Part shown: in pieces, positions 14,193-26,002 of the stretch
How the letters are laid out: every line of letters begins with the position of its first letter
How positions within the stretch are numbered: the first letter of the stretch is position 1
NCBI GenBank assembly: GCA_038030265.1
Contig: CM075939.1
Location: 7,731,253-7,795,252, forward strand
Source: Corythucha ciliata
Taxonomy: Eukaryota; Arthropoda; Insecta; Hemiptera; Tingidae
DNA: 64,000 nucleotides
Direction of reading: 5' to 3'
Position numbers and translations under genes: made by a program
The notes under the pieces: generated by a model
What the model was told of the DNA's origin: nothing
The model's input: only the letters and a program-made list of their open reading frames with translations
Database searches by the model: none

Positions 14193-15221
14193 CTGGAATC
14201 CCAGGGCAGGCTGTGACGGAGGGGAGGGGATGCTATGTGAAATGAAGTAACGCAGAATACTTTATCCATTTTTTCCAAGCTCTGAACAAGAAGAAATTGA
14301 GAATAAGGTTTGTTTGCACAAACGCTATGAACTTGCAACTCCTTAAAAGGGATTCAAGGGGTATGGGAGCGTGACAAGCTAAAATTCATATATTAAATTT
14401 TAAGCAAACGGAATAATACTATTTGCGCCACGAGTCACTCGTATTCAAAGAGGAATCTTCCAGAGCATTGTTTGACAGTGGAGAGGAGATCGTGTAGGTA
14501 CATGGTTAAAATTGAATTGGATTTTGGGGATTCAGAGACGTTGTTCTCTCCTTTTATAGGGGAGGGGGTCTTTTTTCATCGCTCAGTTTTAAGCACTTCA
14601 TAAGTCCCTTATCAAATTCAGGGAAATCTTTCATTTGCAGAAAGAACGTTTCTCCTTCTAATTTTACCAATGCCTCGTTCAGAATGCCGGGCAGGGCCAC
14701 GTGCACTCCTTACTTCACAAGCCCTTGTCGCCATTTACTATTACGGAGGGGAGTGAGTCAACGTAAACCTTCCCTGCAGAACTGAGGATGACATGAAAGC
14801 CTTAAAAAAATAGAGTAAATCAGGCCTGGGGGGAGGGGCGCGTTTACACGCGTGTGGACTGGTATCGGAGTGGCGGAACTAGAGCATCAGGCAACCGAGG
14901 TCGGCCACCGAGTCCCCCCTCCTGCACCACAATTGAATCGTTCAAATAATCAACGATTACAGGGAACATCAGGTGCCCGCTCTGGAATTCTCTCAGGCAG
15001 GAGGCGGATCAGGGTCCTGGAGTTGAAGTCATTCTAGACTTTGAGAGTCGTTCGCAGTCACATGGGGGTATGAATTAATAGCCTAAATTATTATGGCTCT
15101 GGCGTCAGCGGGACAGGGCAGACCAGGAAAGCGCCCACGCACAAATAAAACGCCAACCTATAAAATCGAACGAAATGGAGAGCTCCTTGAATCAACACTG
15201 TTTTTTTGTTTTTTCATTTCA

Positions 15222-15868
15222 GTCGAGAGTGGTGCTAAAACAAAAGAGAATGGTGAAAACCGCAACTCAATAGGTGCAGGCAGTGATTTTCAATTGAATT
15301 TTAAAACATCCGTGAATTACCAGCTGATCGACTTAGACGTCGAATGTGACGTCACAACCGCTAAGCAACCCCTCTCAGGCACGTCACCATTCCATCTTCA
15401 CCTATCATCTGCCCAACCACTTCACCCCTCATCAAGTATCACTGCAACCATCATAGAACCTTAACGTTTACAACAACTTGCACGTTCATTGCTTCGCTGT
15501 TTTGCCTTGGTGTGCTGCGTTCCTATTTATTGCCCTATTTCGTCAGAAAAATTAAATGGACTAAAATGTTGTTTTCCTTGTTGCATTCAAACGTATGTAC
15601 TCAGTTGAAGAGCACTGAAACCAGCGTTCAGGATCGGTTGCTTGTGATAAGCCTGTCAACTGTCAAAACACGCTAGCGGTATTGACGTCACAAGGTCACT
15701 TCTGTGAAAACACCCTCCATCGCAAAACTCATTACTTTAAAAATTAATTTAAAATATTTCCAGCGCGATTTTTTTCACTTTTTCCTACTCTTTCCTCAAT
15801 AACTTCTATCAAAGAACGCCATGAGCGAATAAAAAAAAAAAAAAAAAAATAGGCAAGTTCCCCATTGC
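15222..15868. repeat. Dispersed repeat, copy 1 (partner 18770-19365)
   Basis: It begins GTCGAGAGTGGTGCTAAAA and ends with a poly-A tract followed by AGGCAAGTTC. The same order of blocks recurs 3.5 kb downstream: GAAAACC, AGCTGATCGACTT, TGACGTCAC, and TTTAAAAATTAATT before the A tract. Confidence 0.75.
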
Positions 15869-16172
15869 CCAATTCCAACATCAATGACGAAGAATTTCTC
15901 AGCGGGAAACCGTCAATCTCCTGGATTTCCTTCCTAGAGTTGCAATTTAAAAACCCCCGAGAAGGGGGGGGGGGAGGAAGCCCTGACTATAAAAAAAATC
16001 ACTGCTGACTCACAAAACGGAATTTTGTCTCCAAAACTTATCTTGGATTTCAATAACTGGCAGTCTACCAGAAAAACCCGGTCGTACGATTAATAAAGGC
16101 CCATTTTCCTTCACAAACTCACAATACGGTCAGGAACTGTCATTCTTGAGTCAATTAAGCCTAAAATCATAC

Positions 16173-16447
16173 TTAAAATTGTCATTGGCCATGTTGTCGT
16201 GGAGTTATTCAGACGTCCGGGTGATACAGTTGCTGTCTCTCCACAAAAAGTTATTTTTATTTATTTATTGGTCGAATCGATTTTCAGCCTGTCTAGGCCA
16301 TCATCAGGACCATTATTTAAAATAAATTTTCGAGAGTTGTCCACACTCGTTAACTTTCTACTTTCTTCTCTTCTACTTTCTAGAGTAGAATCGTTCAATC
16401 GTACAACAACTTTTTGTGGAGAGACAACAACTGTATCACCCGGTCGG
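16173..16447 (-). mobile_element. Penelope-like short insertion with hammerhead motif, 275 bp
   Basis: It is flanked by a perfect 12-bp direct repeat CTAAAATCATAC at 16161-16172 and 16448-16459. Inside, CCGGGTGATACAGTTGCTGT and its inverted copy near 16405-16442 form terminal-type arms, and a hammerhead core lies at 16263-16314 on the minus strand. Long variable target duplications plus a minimal hammerhead are typical of Penelope-like retroelements. No reverse transcriptase remains. Confidence 0.65.
16263..16314 (-). ncRNA. Hammerhead ribozyme candidate (type I, palindromic stem III)
   Basis: Minus strand, in order: stem I strand AATGGTC; invariant core CTGATGA (16301-16307); stem II TGGCCT-AGAC-AGGCT (five pairs including one G-U, tetraloop AGAC); GAAA (16282-16285); then ATCGATTC, with the cleavage triplet TTC ending at 16274; then stem I partner GACCAAT. 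Stem III is AATCGATT, an 8-nt palindrome with no hairpin loop, as in minimal hammerheads of Penelope-like elements that cleave as dimers. Confidence 0.6.
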
Positions 16448-16826
16448 CTAAAATCATACATTTTTCATCCCTAAACTGACAATTGTGTGCCTGGAAGATC
16501 ATATATCTATCCTAATACAGGAAATAAAGCCATAATAGCGGGAAAATTCGGCTCAATTTCGAATGTGGCTTTAAAAGTTCCATTTGATGTTTACTTTGAG
16601 GATTCGAAGAGTCCGCAACGATACCGAGTGGCGAAATTATTTTCAAGGGCGGGTATCCGTTGGCCAACTCACTCGCTCACTCCTATAAGGAATGAAATAA
16701 ATAGCTCAAACGAGGCGACTTATCCTACGCAGCTGAGTGTGCTAAGTTTATACTAATCAGCCCCAAGTCCAAAATCTTGGCTTAATTTTTACAAAAAACC
16801 GTTGTCTTGGGCTGAATTAGTTTATT

Positions 16827-17460
16827 AAAAATCCTCACGCTCCACATTTAGTGACGAAGTCGTTTCATGTGTCGTTTCTGAAGTTGGTGCTGAATCGAAT
16901 GCACGGCAGCTCGATTCTCTGAGATCGATATTATTTGAGTTATGAACGAAAATACATGAAAAAACGCGATTTTGTCTATACTTAAATGTGCCCTGAAAAA
17001 TGTGTATCATGATTTAGGCAGACTAACCATATTCTCTTTTCGTATGTAGTTTTTTGTGCTGAATTGAATGAGCTGTAGTAGTGATCACTGGTATCAAGAC
17101 TTTGTGAGCTACGGACCGACATCTCCAGCATTTTAAAAGAATTTGTTATTATATTTGTGGGCGTATCTCAAAAAGTATTGACCCCATCGATCCCTGCAAA
17201 CGCTCATTCGATTCAGCACAAATAACTACGTAAGATCAGAGAACATGGTTAGTCCTGCCCAAAATCTTGATACACATTTTCATAGCAGATCAAAGTATCG
17301 GGGAAAACTCGTTTTTTTCGGGTATTTTCCTTAGTAAACTCGCAAAGAATATTGATCGCGGAGAAACGAGACACCATGCATTCGATTCAGCGCCAAAAAC
17401 TACTTCAGATATGGCATCTACGCCAACTGCCATATTAAACGTTGGAGTGAGGATTTTTTT
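16827..17460. repeat. Large foldback, ~240-bp arms
   Basis: The left arm (16827-17076) and right arm (17205-17460) are inverted copies, sharing AATCCTCAC, GCTGAATCGAATGCA, AAATGTGTATCA and TTGTGCTGAAT in mirrored order. The spacer is ~130 bp. Confidence 0.7.
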
Positions 17461-17934
17461 GGAATATTTAAACAAAAACTCAAGTTTTGTGGTACAATTT
17501 ACGTCGTAACTCTCAATCGAACAATCGGCCTGCAAACCGATAATTCGATATGAGAAACAATTCGGCTTTTCCCAGTCCCAAAGCTATCTCACAAGCAAAC
17601 TCAGCTCCGGAAACTAATTATTTGGTCAATAAGTTTAAAACTGATCTATTTGTCACCTCAAAGAAGTTGGCCCCCCAAATTAGCCCCCCCCCGTCCACAA
17701 TTGTGCCAAAATAAGGCACCCGAAGTGCACCACCAAACTTAAAATAGTGCACCAACCCCCATGTAGAGAAAAACGCAATTTTTATCATGGGGGGGGCTAA
17801 CTTCTTGCGAACCCCCCTCTTCGGAATTTCCGAAGTTTGACTAAGTCAATCGAAGGCACCCTACTTGCACCACCACATTTATCAAGTGCACCACCTTGAG
17901 AACAGGTGAAAAACGAAGGGGGGGTATATATGTA

Positions 17935-18420
17935 TTTTCCTGAACAAGGTGAGGGGGATAGCCCCCCCCCCAGGAGTGATTTTCGGTGATTTGACGAATG
18001 GAAAAGATGGCACCCGTTATGCACCGACAGGCTCCACCAAAAATATTTCGTGCACCATCCCCAAGCCCCCGGAAATTGGAAAAATCAATTTTCCTGAACA
18101 AGGTGAGGGGATAGCCCCCCAAGTAGTGATTTTCGGTGATTTGACGAATGGAATCGATGGCACCCGTTATGCACCGACAGGCACCACTAAAAATATATCG
18201 AGCACCAACCCCAGACCCCCGGAAATTGTAAAAATCAATTTTCCAGGTGAGGGGGGTAGTCCCCCAAGTAGTGATTTTCGCTGATTTGACGAATGGAATA
18301 GATGGCACCCTTTATGCACCAATAGGCAGCACTAAAAATATTCCAAACCCCCGGAAATTGGAAAAATCAATTTTCCTGAACAAGGTGAGGGGGGTAGCCC
18401 CCAAGTAGTAATTTTCGAAT
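17935..18420. repeat. Tandem repeat, ~3.5 copies of 138-154 bp
   Basis: AGGTGAGG starts units at 17947, 18101, 18245 and 18383 (spacings 154, 144, 138). Each unit carries TAGTGATTTTCG, TTTGACGAATGGAA, GATGGCACCC and CCCCGGAAATTG. The long open frames across this array on both strands follow the repeat and are not genes. Confidence 0.85.
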
Positions 18421-18769
18421 GCCTGAAGCATTTACCCCCGGTGGCTAGCCTAACTTCCAAAATTTAGGAAATTAGAGAACCGGAAGAACTTGGTCCTGAA
18501 ACTGGTCTCATTCAACAGTTTTTATTGCTCTTTTGGGCCTTATTGGGAGTTAATGTCCCAAAAGGGAGTTTGACTCGTCACTGAGGGCAAACGCCCCTGT
18601 AGAGGACAGCAGACGCTCATATTCGTATTCATATCCACAAAACCTGTCGAATGAGACCGGCAGTTTCAAGACTATGTTCTTCCAGTTAACTACTACGTCT
18701 TCTGCGAGGGAACTATCAGCCAACAATGGAGAACTTGCATGAAATTTATTTTTCCTTTTTTAATGTTCG

Positions 18770-19365
18770 GTCGAGAGTGGTGCTAAAATAGAACTAAACG
18801 GTGAAAACCACACCGCGATAGGAGCGGGCACTGATTTTTATAGTTTTCGTGAGCCATCAGCTGATCGACTTCGTTTGACGTCACTACTTACCGTTCCCCT
18901 ACTCAATGATCATCCCCTGACCAATCCCCACTACCTGTTCCTTCCAACCACTCACCCCATTTATTTATCAGTGCTACCGTCGCAGAACCTTCCTACCACC
19001 GCACCGTTGAAAAGTCGTTCATTGCTCTGATGTATTTTGCTCCCGCAAACCTCACATCTACGAACGTTATTCTACGTTTCACCACGCGCTATTCAAGAAA
19101 AGAAAACTCCAACAAATACAACAAAAAAACACAAAATTCAATCCAAGCCTATATTCACATTCATAGTACTGATGACTACCTTCTCATTAACAAGCGGCTC
19201 GGTTGCGTAAGTAATGACGTTTTCCCCCACCAGTGCAAAATGCTTTACTTTAAAAAATTAATTAAAAATATTTCCCGAACGATTTTTTCCTACTCTTTCC
19301 TCAATGACTTTAACCACTCAACGCGATGAGCAAATAAAAAAAAAAAGAGGCAAGTTCTCCATTGT
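18770..19365. repeat. Dispersed repeat, copy 2
   Basis: Diverged direct copy of 15222-15868, in the same orientation, with a shorter A tract before GAGGCAAGTTC. Confidence 0.75.
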
Positions 19366-19746
19366 GTCATCGTGCGTCTTCCAGTTATATTCATGTTCCA
19401 ACTAATATAAGAAGTCATTATGCCCCAGATATAGCAGGGCAGACTCCCTGACTCGTAAATAGGGGGTATTGCGGGTGGCTGATGTTTATTGATATGTTCC
19501 AATTTTGTCCCCACAATATAAGAGAAAAAGGAGTCTTAGACTTGACTAATAAACCGGGGGGAGATGTTACTCTGGCCCAGGCGTTAGTAGCCCACTAAGC
19601 TCCTGTAAGGAAGTCCCAGTGTCCCGACTTGAGATCCAGGGAGGGGATTAGAACCCGGCCGCTGGAGTGACAAGACGAGGCTAGAGATCTTCCAATTAAG
19701 AGGTCCTCAGGAAGACCGCTATTCCCTAATCTTTCGCCGTCTCTAA

Positions 19747-19870
19747 CGCTGCAACAGGAAGGAACGTTATTCCAACGGGATGCAGGCTATTAGAGCTCGG
19801 CTCAAGGATCCCCTGATTGTTTGGCGCTGAAACAGAAAGGAACGTTGTTCCAACGGGAGTCAGGCTACAA
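19747..19870. repeat. Two copies of a ~45-bp repeat
   Basis: CAGGAAGGAACGTTATTCCA and CAGAAAGGAACGTTGTTCCA occur 80 bp apart, each preceded by GCTG and followed by ACGGGA and CAGGCT. GGAACGTTRTTCC is itself nearly palindromic. Confidence 0.65.
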
Positions 19871-22800
19871 ATACAATCAGGGGTCTCTCCTAACAAATAT
19901 AAAGATACAGAGAGAGACTAATGGGGGTAGAGCTTTTTTTTATTGCTGACAAGGAGAGAAGAATAACAATGCTTCGTGGGAGGAGACAACAGCAACAGAC
20001 TCGCTTGACGTACCTCGGTGAGCGTCCTTATATACTTCAGTAGATTATTCTCATTGGTTAAATTGTCTTTGGCCTCTGGCAGTCCGTTCTTTCTTCTTCT
20101 TTTTTTTAAACACTCTGGAGTATTACTATTGCTTCCGAGCTACGGAAGCATTGTTTTCACTATTAGGAAATATTTTTTAATTCTTCTTTAAAATCGAAAT
20201 TTCCACTTGCATTTCACGTTTTATACCTTCCTGAACAATTTCGGTTTCGTGTCTGTCTGTCTGTCTGTCCGCAAATCCTTGTAACAAGCATATCTTCCAT
20301 AGTTTTTATCCGATTTTGATGAAATTTTCAGGGAATATATGTGTTGGCTAGCAGAGGGTCCCCTATCAATTTCGTCAAAATCGTACAAGGGGGAGGGGGT
20401 GAAAAGCGAGGAAGCACTGTGCTATAATCATTAGCAGACGTTTTTTCTTTACTATTTCCAAAAGTGAAGCATGATTTTTTTTATACAAAAAATATTAAAT
20501 TGTTCAAGTTCCTTTACAGGGGGTCATATATCATTTTACACGATTTTCATAACTATGTATTTCCGATTGAGTGGATGTCCCTAGCTCTCGAACTACAAGC
20601 ATGTTTGATGATGAAAATTAGAAGTACGATGATTGATAAAGCGACTCAAACACGCACAATAATTATTGCGCTATTTGGGAACTTGAACAATAAAAATATG
20701 ACAGGAACAAGTTAGTGCCCAGGCAATATTGGATTGGCTGACTTCAATTGGATGTCTTCAATGTTCGAAGCCATTTTGTCTTTAATTTACGCTCACTTCT
20801 TCACTATGACAGAAATGAACGAGTTTCGATGAGAAGATTGACGATTGTTTGAAGGGTGCATGAAGCTCACTTCATTCATTTTCGGGAGAATTTGATCAAG
20901 CGGCATTTTCGCCAAATTTTCAAACAAGGATCGACAAATAACGAAGTATTTGGAATTTTCTACTGTTTGGGAAAATTAAAAAAAACTGGAGAAATTCACT
21001 CACACACACACAAACTGCAGATCAAAACGTTGTCACATGCCGTGCCCTTTCGCCTTAACTAAAATAACGAACACTTGAATAACTTACCAGAATTCAGTAA
21101 AAACCCGAAATCTCTGACCAAAACAATTATCCAGGCAAATGGTCTGACAAACCACCAAAACAACGAAAAAAACGAATCCAAGAATTCATTAGTATTAAAC
21201 CAATAACGGATTGAAAATTTGTGGCACTTTGAATCCCAAAATTTAGACGGTTGGCACCAGCAACCGTTGGCAGAGCAAAAGTTATTGTTTTGACCGAGCT
21301 AATTAGTTTTTACTAGTTTTAACTGGTAAAAACTAGTGAGCTGTGACACGGCACACTCGGCTTCGTGTGGGCGTTCCCGGCGGTGTGCGTTCAACAAACC
21401 ACGCACCGTCCGAAACGCCCGCGTAGTACGGGTGTGAAGTGCACAGTTAGATCTGGGTATGGCGTAGAAGCCCAATGGAGGCTTAGGCGCCTGCCGGGTT
21501 CAGAGCCCGGCGCCCCCCCCCCAAAAGTTTTAGCTAACGGGCTTAGGTAAAACTAGTTATGACTAGGTAATTCGGGTTTTGACGGTAACAAATACACCAC
21601 CAGCCAAATCACCCAAGCAAAACTCCACATTTCTTGTTTTGTTTGATTAGTTTTGGCATTTGTTGGGAAGGGGGGGGGGTAGTTGTAGTTGAATCTTGCC
21701 ATGAAACGATGCATACTTGGCGAACGCTTTGCTTTCAAACTATTATACGCATCAACAACAAAAACAGCAAAATATTCTCACCCAGATTGTTGTCAAAAAA
21801 CTTCAGAAGCGTCGATAAAAACACAGAATTTCGTTGAGAGTAGTCCCGAAATCAAAAAAGCACAGTGACAGACCCACACCCTCTGACCTGAATCTGACTC
21901 CCTGCCCCTGACTGACTCACTGACCGGTGACCGAGTGGAGTCTGGAGTGCCGCCCTTCCCTTCCCTTATAACGCTCAAGAAGCCAGGCGAATACCTTAAT
22001 GTGCTGTGTGCCCATGCCCATGCCAATCTAAGGTGCCGACAAAAGAAGGGGAAAACTGAAAGAAAAAGACCTTGTGAGTTTGTGACGATTGTGAGCAAAG
22101 AAGACAAGAGCAAAAGCAAAATGCTAGCTCCGCTAATCAAGAGAGGATCCTCGGGGGAATTTCCTACTACATTACATTTTTTCGAGGAAAGAAAGAAATT
22201 GCTATGGTTTTCTAACCAAACCATCGCCAGTCAAAACGTTGAAAAAATTGGCATTCAGTAGTTATTTTCTATCGAAAGGTAAAACACGGGGGAAAAATTG
22301 ACGAACGACAACCCCGAGGAAGGATTCTCACAAATACAGCGACGGCTCCCCTCTCTCATGTTGGATGCGATAAACACGGAAAACATAATTTTTCTCATAA
22401 CAAAATAACAGCGAAATATTCAGAAAATGCACTAAAAGCCGTAAATTTTTTAAATAAATTTGAGAGACTCACCGATCCGCTCAAGATCTTCAAATTAGGA
22501 ACCACGACACGAACCACTTCCAGTCTTTCAACAAGTCAAACAAGAATCAACTCAACTGCGTGACTCCATCCGCCATTGCACAGTGGGTGGGCTGGCTGGG
22601 AGGACCGCATCACGACCGCGAGAACAACTGATGGTCCACGGACTCTGGTGTGGGGAAGGTACACCACTAGTCACCAAACGGCACGAAACATCAGGAAAAG
22701 CGGCGAAAATCAGATGAGTTATGACATGTTTGAGCTTGATTCTAGCGTTCAGAGGTTTAAAATATCAATGCCAAACCTCGATTATATGTAACTCAACTGT

Positions 22801-23396
22801 TAATTAATGGAAATATTGAAAGTTAGTATTTTTTAATGAAAGCCAATCAAATCGCTCGAAATGTGGGTGGGGCGAACTTTCTTCGCTTACCCCCCACTCA
22901 ACCACTCACACAACACCGTTGCATTTTGAACGTTATGGATCCCGGCCGGCGCGGTGTGGCGTCCATCTGTCTAGCTGGAAAATTTTCTACTTTTCTTCTA
23001 GGTTATTCACCTTTATTGGGAGTTTTTCGGTTTATTCGGGTTAACCGCGAGTGTACATTTTTAAATTGTGCGAATTCAAGTATGCTTTTTTGTTCTCCCC
23101 CGCGCGTATTTTAGGGATTATCTAGGTATTAAAAATACGTCCCTCATCGCCACCACACACTCCGGCTCCGGTAAGTTTTTTGAAGCTGTTTTTTCTGTCT
23201 TACTTTTCAGCATTTCTTGAAGCAGCGGAAAAACGATTTTCCAACTTTTTATTGCTAGGAAAAAGCTATAAGTCTGATTTTGGTACAAACAAGAACCCCG
23301 AGGACAGGGGGAATTTTGGACAAGTTCATTTTTTGGAGGAACTTGAAGGCGGATCGGCGGAGTTGAATTGTCTCTCTTTTGTTTTTTGCGTTTGTC
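19871..23396. other. No recognisable gene; microsatellite and GC-rich patches
   Basis: It contains a GTCT microsatellite (20251-20270), the possible SINE at 21451, and a locally GC-rich patch at 21880-22060 with overlapping open frames on both strands that have no family features. A first exon in that patch (a donor-like CTTGTGAGT lies at 22072) is possible but not supported. Confidence 0.4.
21451..21513 (+). repeat. Possible tRNA-derived SINE head in a GC-rich patch
   Basis: TATGGCGTAG resembles an A box and GCCGGGTTCAGAGCCCGGC is a perfect 6-bp T-arm hairpin with a 7-nt loop. The whole 21340-21520 stretch is much more GC-rich than its surroundings, suggesting an insertion. No full cloverleaf is seen. 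Confidence 0.3.
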
Positions 23397-23519
23397 GCTT
23401 GATTCAGTGGCGTGCCCAGGAATTTTCCTTGGGAGGGGTTTTCTAATTACAAAATTATATGTATATAAAATGGTGATTTTTTGACAGAAATGGGGGGGGG
23501 GGTCAATCAGTTCGTAAGA

Positions 23520-25560
23520 TGGACACGGTCCTTTATAGTCAATTCTGCGTCAATAGTCAATTCATCTTTTAAGGGCGCGAATAGTCAGTTTGGCAATTTT
23601 TTCGGCGCAGCATGGCACAAATCATCATTTAAGCCATCTATACAAGGCGCGAATGATCAGTTCCTGTATTTCTAAGGTAGGAATTGTCCGCAGTTTCACC
23701 GTTTTCAACCCGCGGAGTATCAGCTTTTTTTTGGGTGCCGATAGCCACTTTGAAGACGCGCAGTAGCCTCTGTAGGGCGCAAATGATCTATTTAGCTGAT
23801 CTTTGGACCGTGAATTTCTGGTACGCGTATGCCATTTTTAGGACTTAAATAGTCTGTTTTGCAATTTTTAGGGAACGAATCGTCAGTTTAGACATTTACA
23901 GGGTACGAGGTTCAGTTTGGCCATTTTTCATGCTGGATAATGGTCGATTTTGCATTTTCAGGACATGAATCATCCGTTTCGGACCTTTCAAAGCACGAAT
24001 CTCGCAGGCCGCTATATGTAGAGTTGGTATTACTAATTTTAGGACGTGAATAGCCAGTTTGGCCATTTTTACGGCGCAAAATGTCAGAATGGTCATATCT
24101 AAGGCATGAATAGTCAGTGCGATATTTTCAGTGCTCGAATCATCAGTTTTACCAGTCGAAATGGTCAGTTTTGCTGTTTTTAGAGCGAGAAATTTCTATT
24201 TTTCCTAGCGCTAATGGTTAGTTTGGCCAATTTAACAGGACAGGAATCGTCTGATTAGGCATTTTCAAGGCGTGAATCGTCAGTTAAGCTATTTTTAGGG
24301 CGCGTAGTCTTGAAGCTTGACATTTACACAGGGCGTCAAACCATGGCGATAATGGTCAGTTAGGGCATTTTTGGCGTGCGACTGGTCGATTTTGCCATTT
24401 TCAGGGCGCGAATCGTCAGTTATACTTTCCCCAAACATAGCAGCGTAGGCCGGTTCAATTAGTCCCTTCTAGCCAATTACGCACGCATCGTTATTTTGAC
24501 CATTCTTGGCGCGCAAATTGTCTATTTTGCAACTTTCAGGACAGGAATAATCTGTTAAGGCATTTCCAGGCCACCTAGATTCATTTTGGCCATTTTAGAG
24601 CGAGAATCGCCAATTTGGCTAATTTTAGAGCGCGTGAAGTCATTTTAGCGGTTTTATAGAGTGGTAAATGCCAATTTTTAGGGCGCAAATAGACATTTTA
24701 AATGCAAGAATCGTCAGTTTTGCCATTTGGAGTCGCGATTATAGTCAGTTTAGCAGTTTTTTGGAAGTGAATTACGGTCCTGTCAAGCCATTTTTAGTCA
24801 GTCTAGCGAAGCACACAATCTCCCAAGCCCAAGCCCCTCGCTTGAGCAAATCCTGGATCCGCATCTGAGTATGAGTATGCCATTTTTAGGGCGTGAATAG
24901 CCAGGTTTTTTTTTAGGGCACGAATGTTAAATTTAGACATTGTGAAGGCTCAGTTTGGCTATTTTTGAAGCTCGAATGGTCGTTTTTGCCATTCTCAGGT
25001 CAGGAATAATCTGTTTAGGCCTTTTTAAGGGGCGAACCGTCAGTTTATTGTTAAACTGACTCTATGTGCCCTTGTTCTGGGGCACATAGAATCGGTGTTG
25101 CCGATTTTGCCCAGTCTGGCCATTTCTAGGGCGCGTAGAGTCAGTTTTGCCATTTATGTAGGCGCGAAAACCGTCAGTTTGGCTAATTTTGGCGCGCGGG
25201 TGGTTGATTTTGCCATTTTTGGAGCAGGCATCATCTGTTCAGGCACTATCAGTGCACGAATTGCCAGTTGTTCCAGTTTTATGACTCTTAAAAAAAGTCA
25301 GCTTGGAAAATTTTAGAGCGCGAATCACCAGCTTGGCTATTTTTCTCGCACTTATGTATAATCAGTTTGGCTTTTTTCAAGGCGGAATCAGTTTTTTGCC
25401 ATTTTCAGGGTGCGTGAAGATAGTTTGGCAATTTTTGTGGCTCATATAATATTTAGTTTTTCCATTTTGGGGTGCGCGAGTATAGTCAGTCCAGGATTCT
25501 GTGCGGTAGGGATAGCTAATTGTAGGCAGCAAATGGCTGTCAAGTCATCTTAAGTAGAAT
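23520..25560. repeat. Degenerate tandem array, ~33-bp unit
   Basis: The recurring core is GGGCGCGAATCGTCAGTTT followed by TGCCATTTTTA. Units differ from each other at many positions and spacing varies by a few bases. No unit has the exact identity expected of CRISPR repeats. Confidence 0.8.
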
Positions 25561-25678
25561 TTCTTAAGCCCCTCCCTCTTGAACAAATCCTGAATCCATG
25601 CCTGGACAGTGGAATAAATACCATTAGGCCGTGGATAGTTACTTAGCGGGACTACATTGCTAAAAAACGAACTTTTAG

Positions 25679-25813
25679 GTCCGTATTTATGAACGTTCCT
25701 TGAAGCTTCCTTGAGTCAAGGAACCGTTGAGAACAGTTTTGAACACAGTAAAAACATCTGTTCTAATGAATTTCAAGGGTTCCTTAATGTCAAGGAACGT
25801 TCATAAATACGGG
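25679..25813. mobile_element. MITE, ~135 bp, TIR CCGTATTTATGAACGTTCC
   Basis: CCGTATTTATGAACGTTCCT at the left is matched by its complement at 25793-25812. It is nested in the right part of the 2.59-kb element. Confidence 0.8.
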
Positions 25814-26002
25814 CATTAGGGTCATACAAATCACGTTTTTGTTGTTTCTTTTGTTTGTTTGATTTTTTACTTTTTTTTACTTATTCATTTCATTTTATTT
25901 ATTTATTTTTTATTTCTATTTCTTAACTATGGTGGGCTGAAGTACTCTGGGAGGGGTTCTGACCCCCAAACCCCTCCCCATGGGCACGCCACTGGCTTGA
26001 TT

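Larger units (their letters stand above)
23405..25994. mobile_element. Complete 2.59-kb non-autonomous element with satellite-like interior
   Basis: The left terminus CAGTGGCGTGCCCAGG and the inverted right terminus CAGTGGCGTGCCCATGG are followed by GGGAGGGG on each side. The perfect 8-bp direct repeat GCTTGATT flanks it (23397-23404 and 25995-26002), which fits a hAT-type insertion. The interior (~23520-25560) is dozens of degenerate ~33-bp units; a second small element (25679-25813) is inserted near the right end. Confidence 0.85.

Noticed and set aside
15093..15464. 123-aa plus-strand open frame
   Set aside because: Most of it is in a dispersed repeat; the copy at 18770 does not keep the frame.
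17841..18308. 155-aa minus and 111-aa plus open frames
   Set aside because: Products of the ~145-bp tandem repeat.
20251..20420. GTCTGTCTGTCTG block followed by CCGATTTTGATGAAATTTTC
   Set aside because: Looks like a generic dispersed-repeat fragment, but has no partner in the window and no defined ends.
21793..22261. Overlapping 143-aa and 108-aa open frames
   Set aside because: Both strands are open because of base composition; neither shows a known motif and no neighbouring exon joins in frame.
23520..25560. Regularly spaced repeats resembling a CRISPR array
   Set aside because: Units are degenerate and contiguous, without identical repeats and unique spacers. The array lies inside a eukaryotic transposon.
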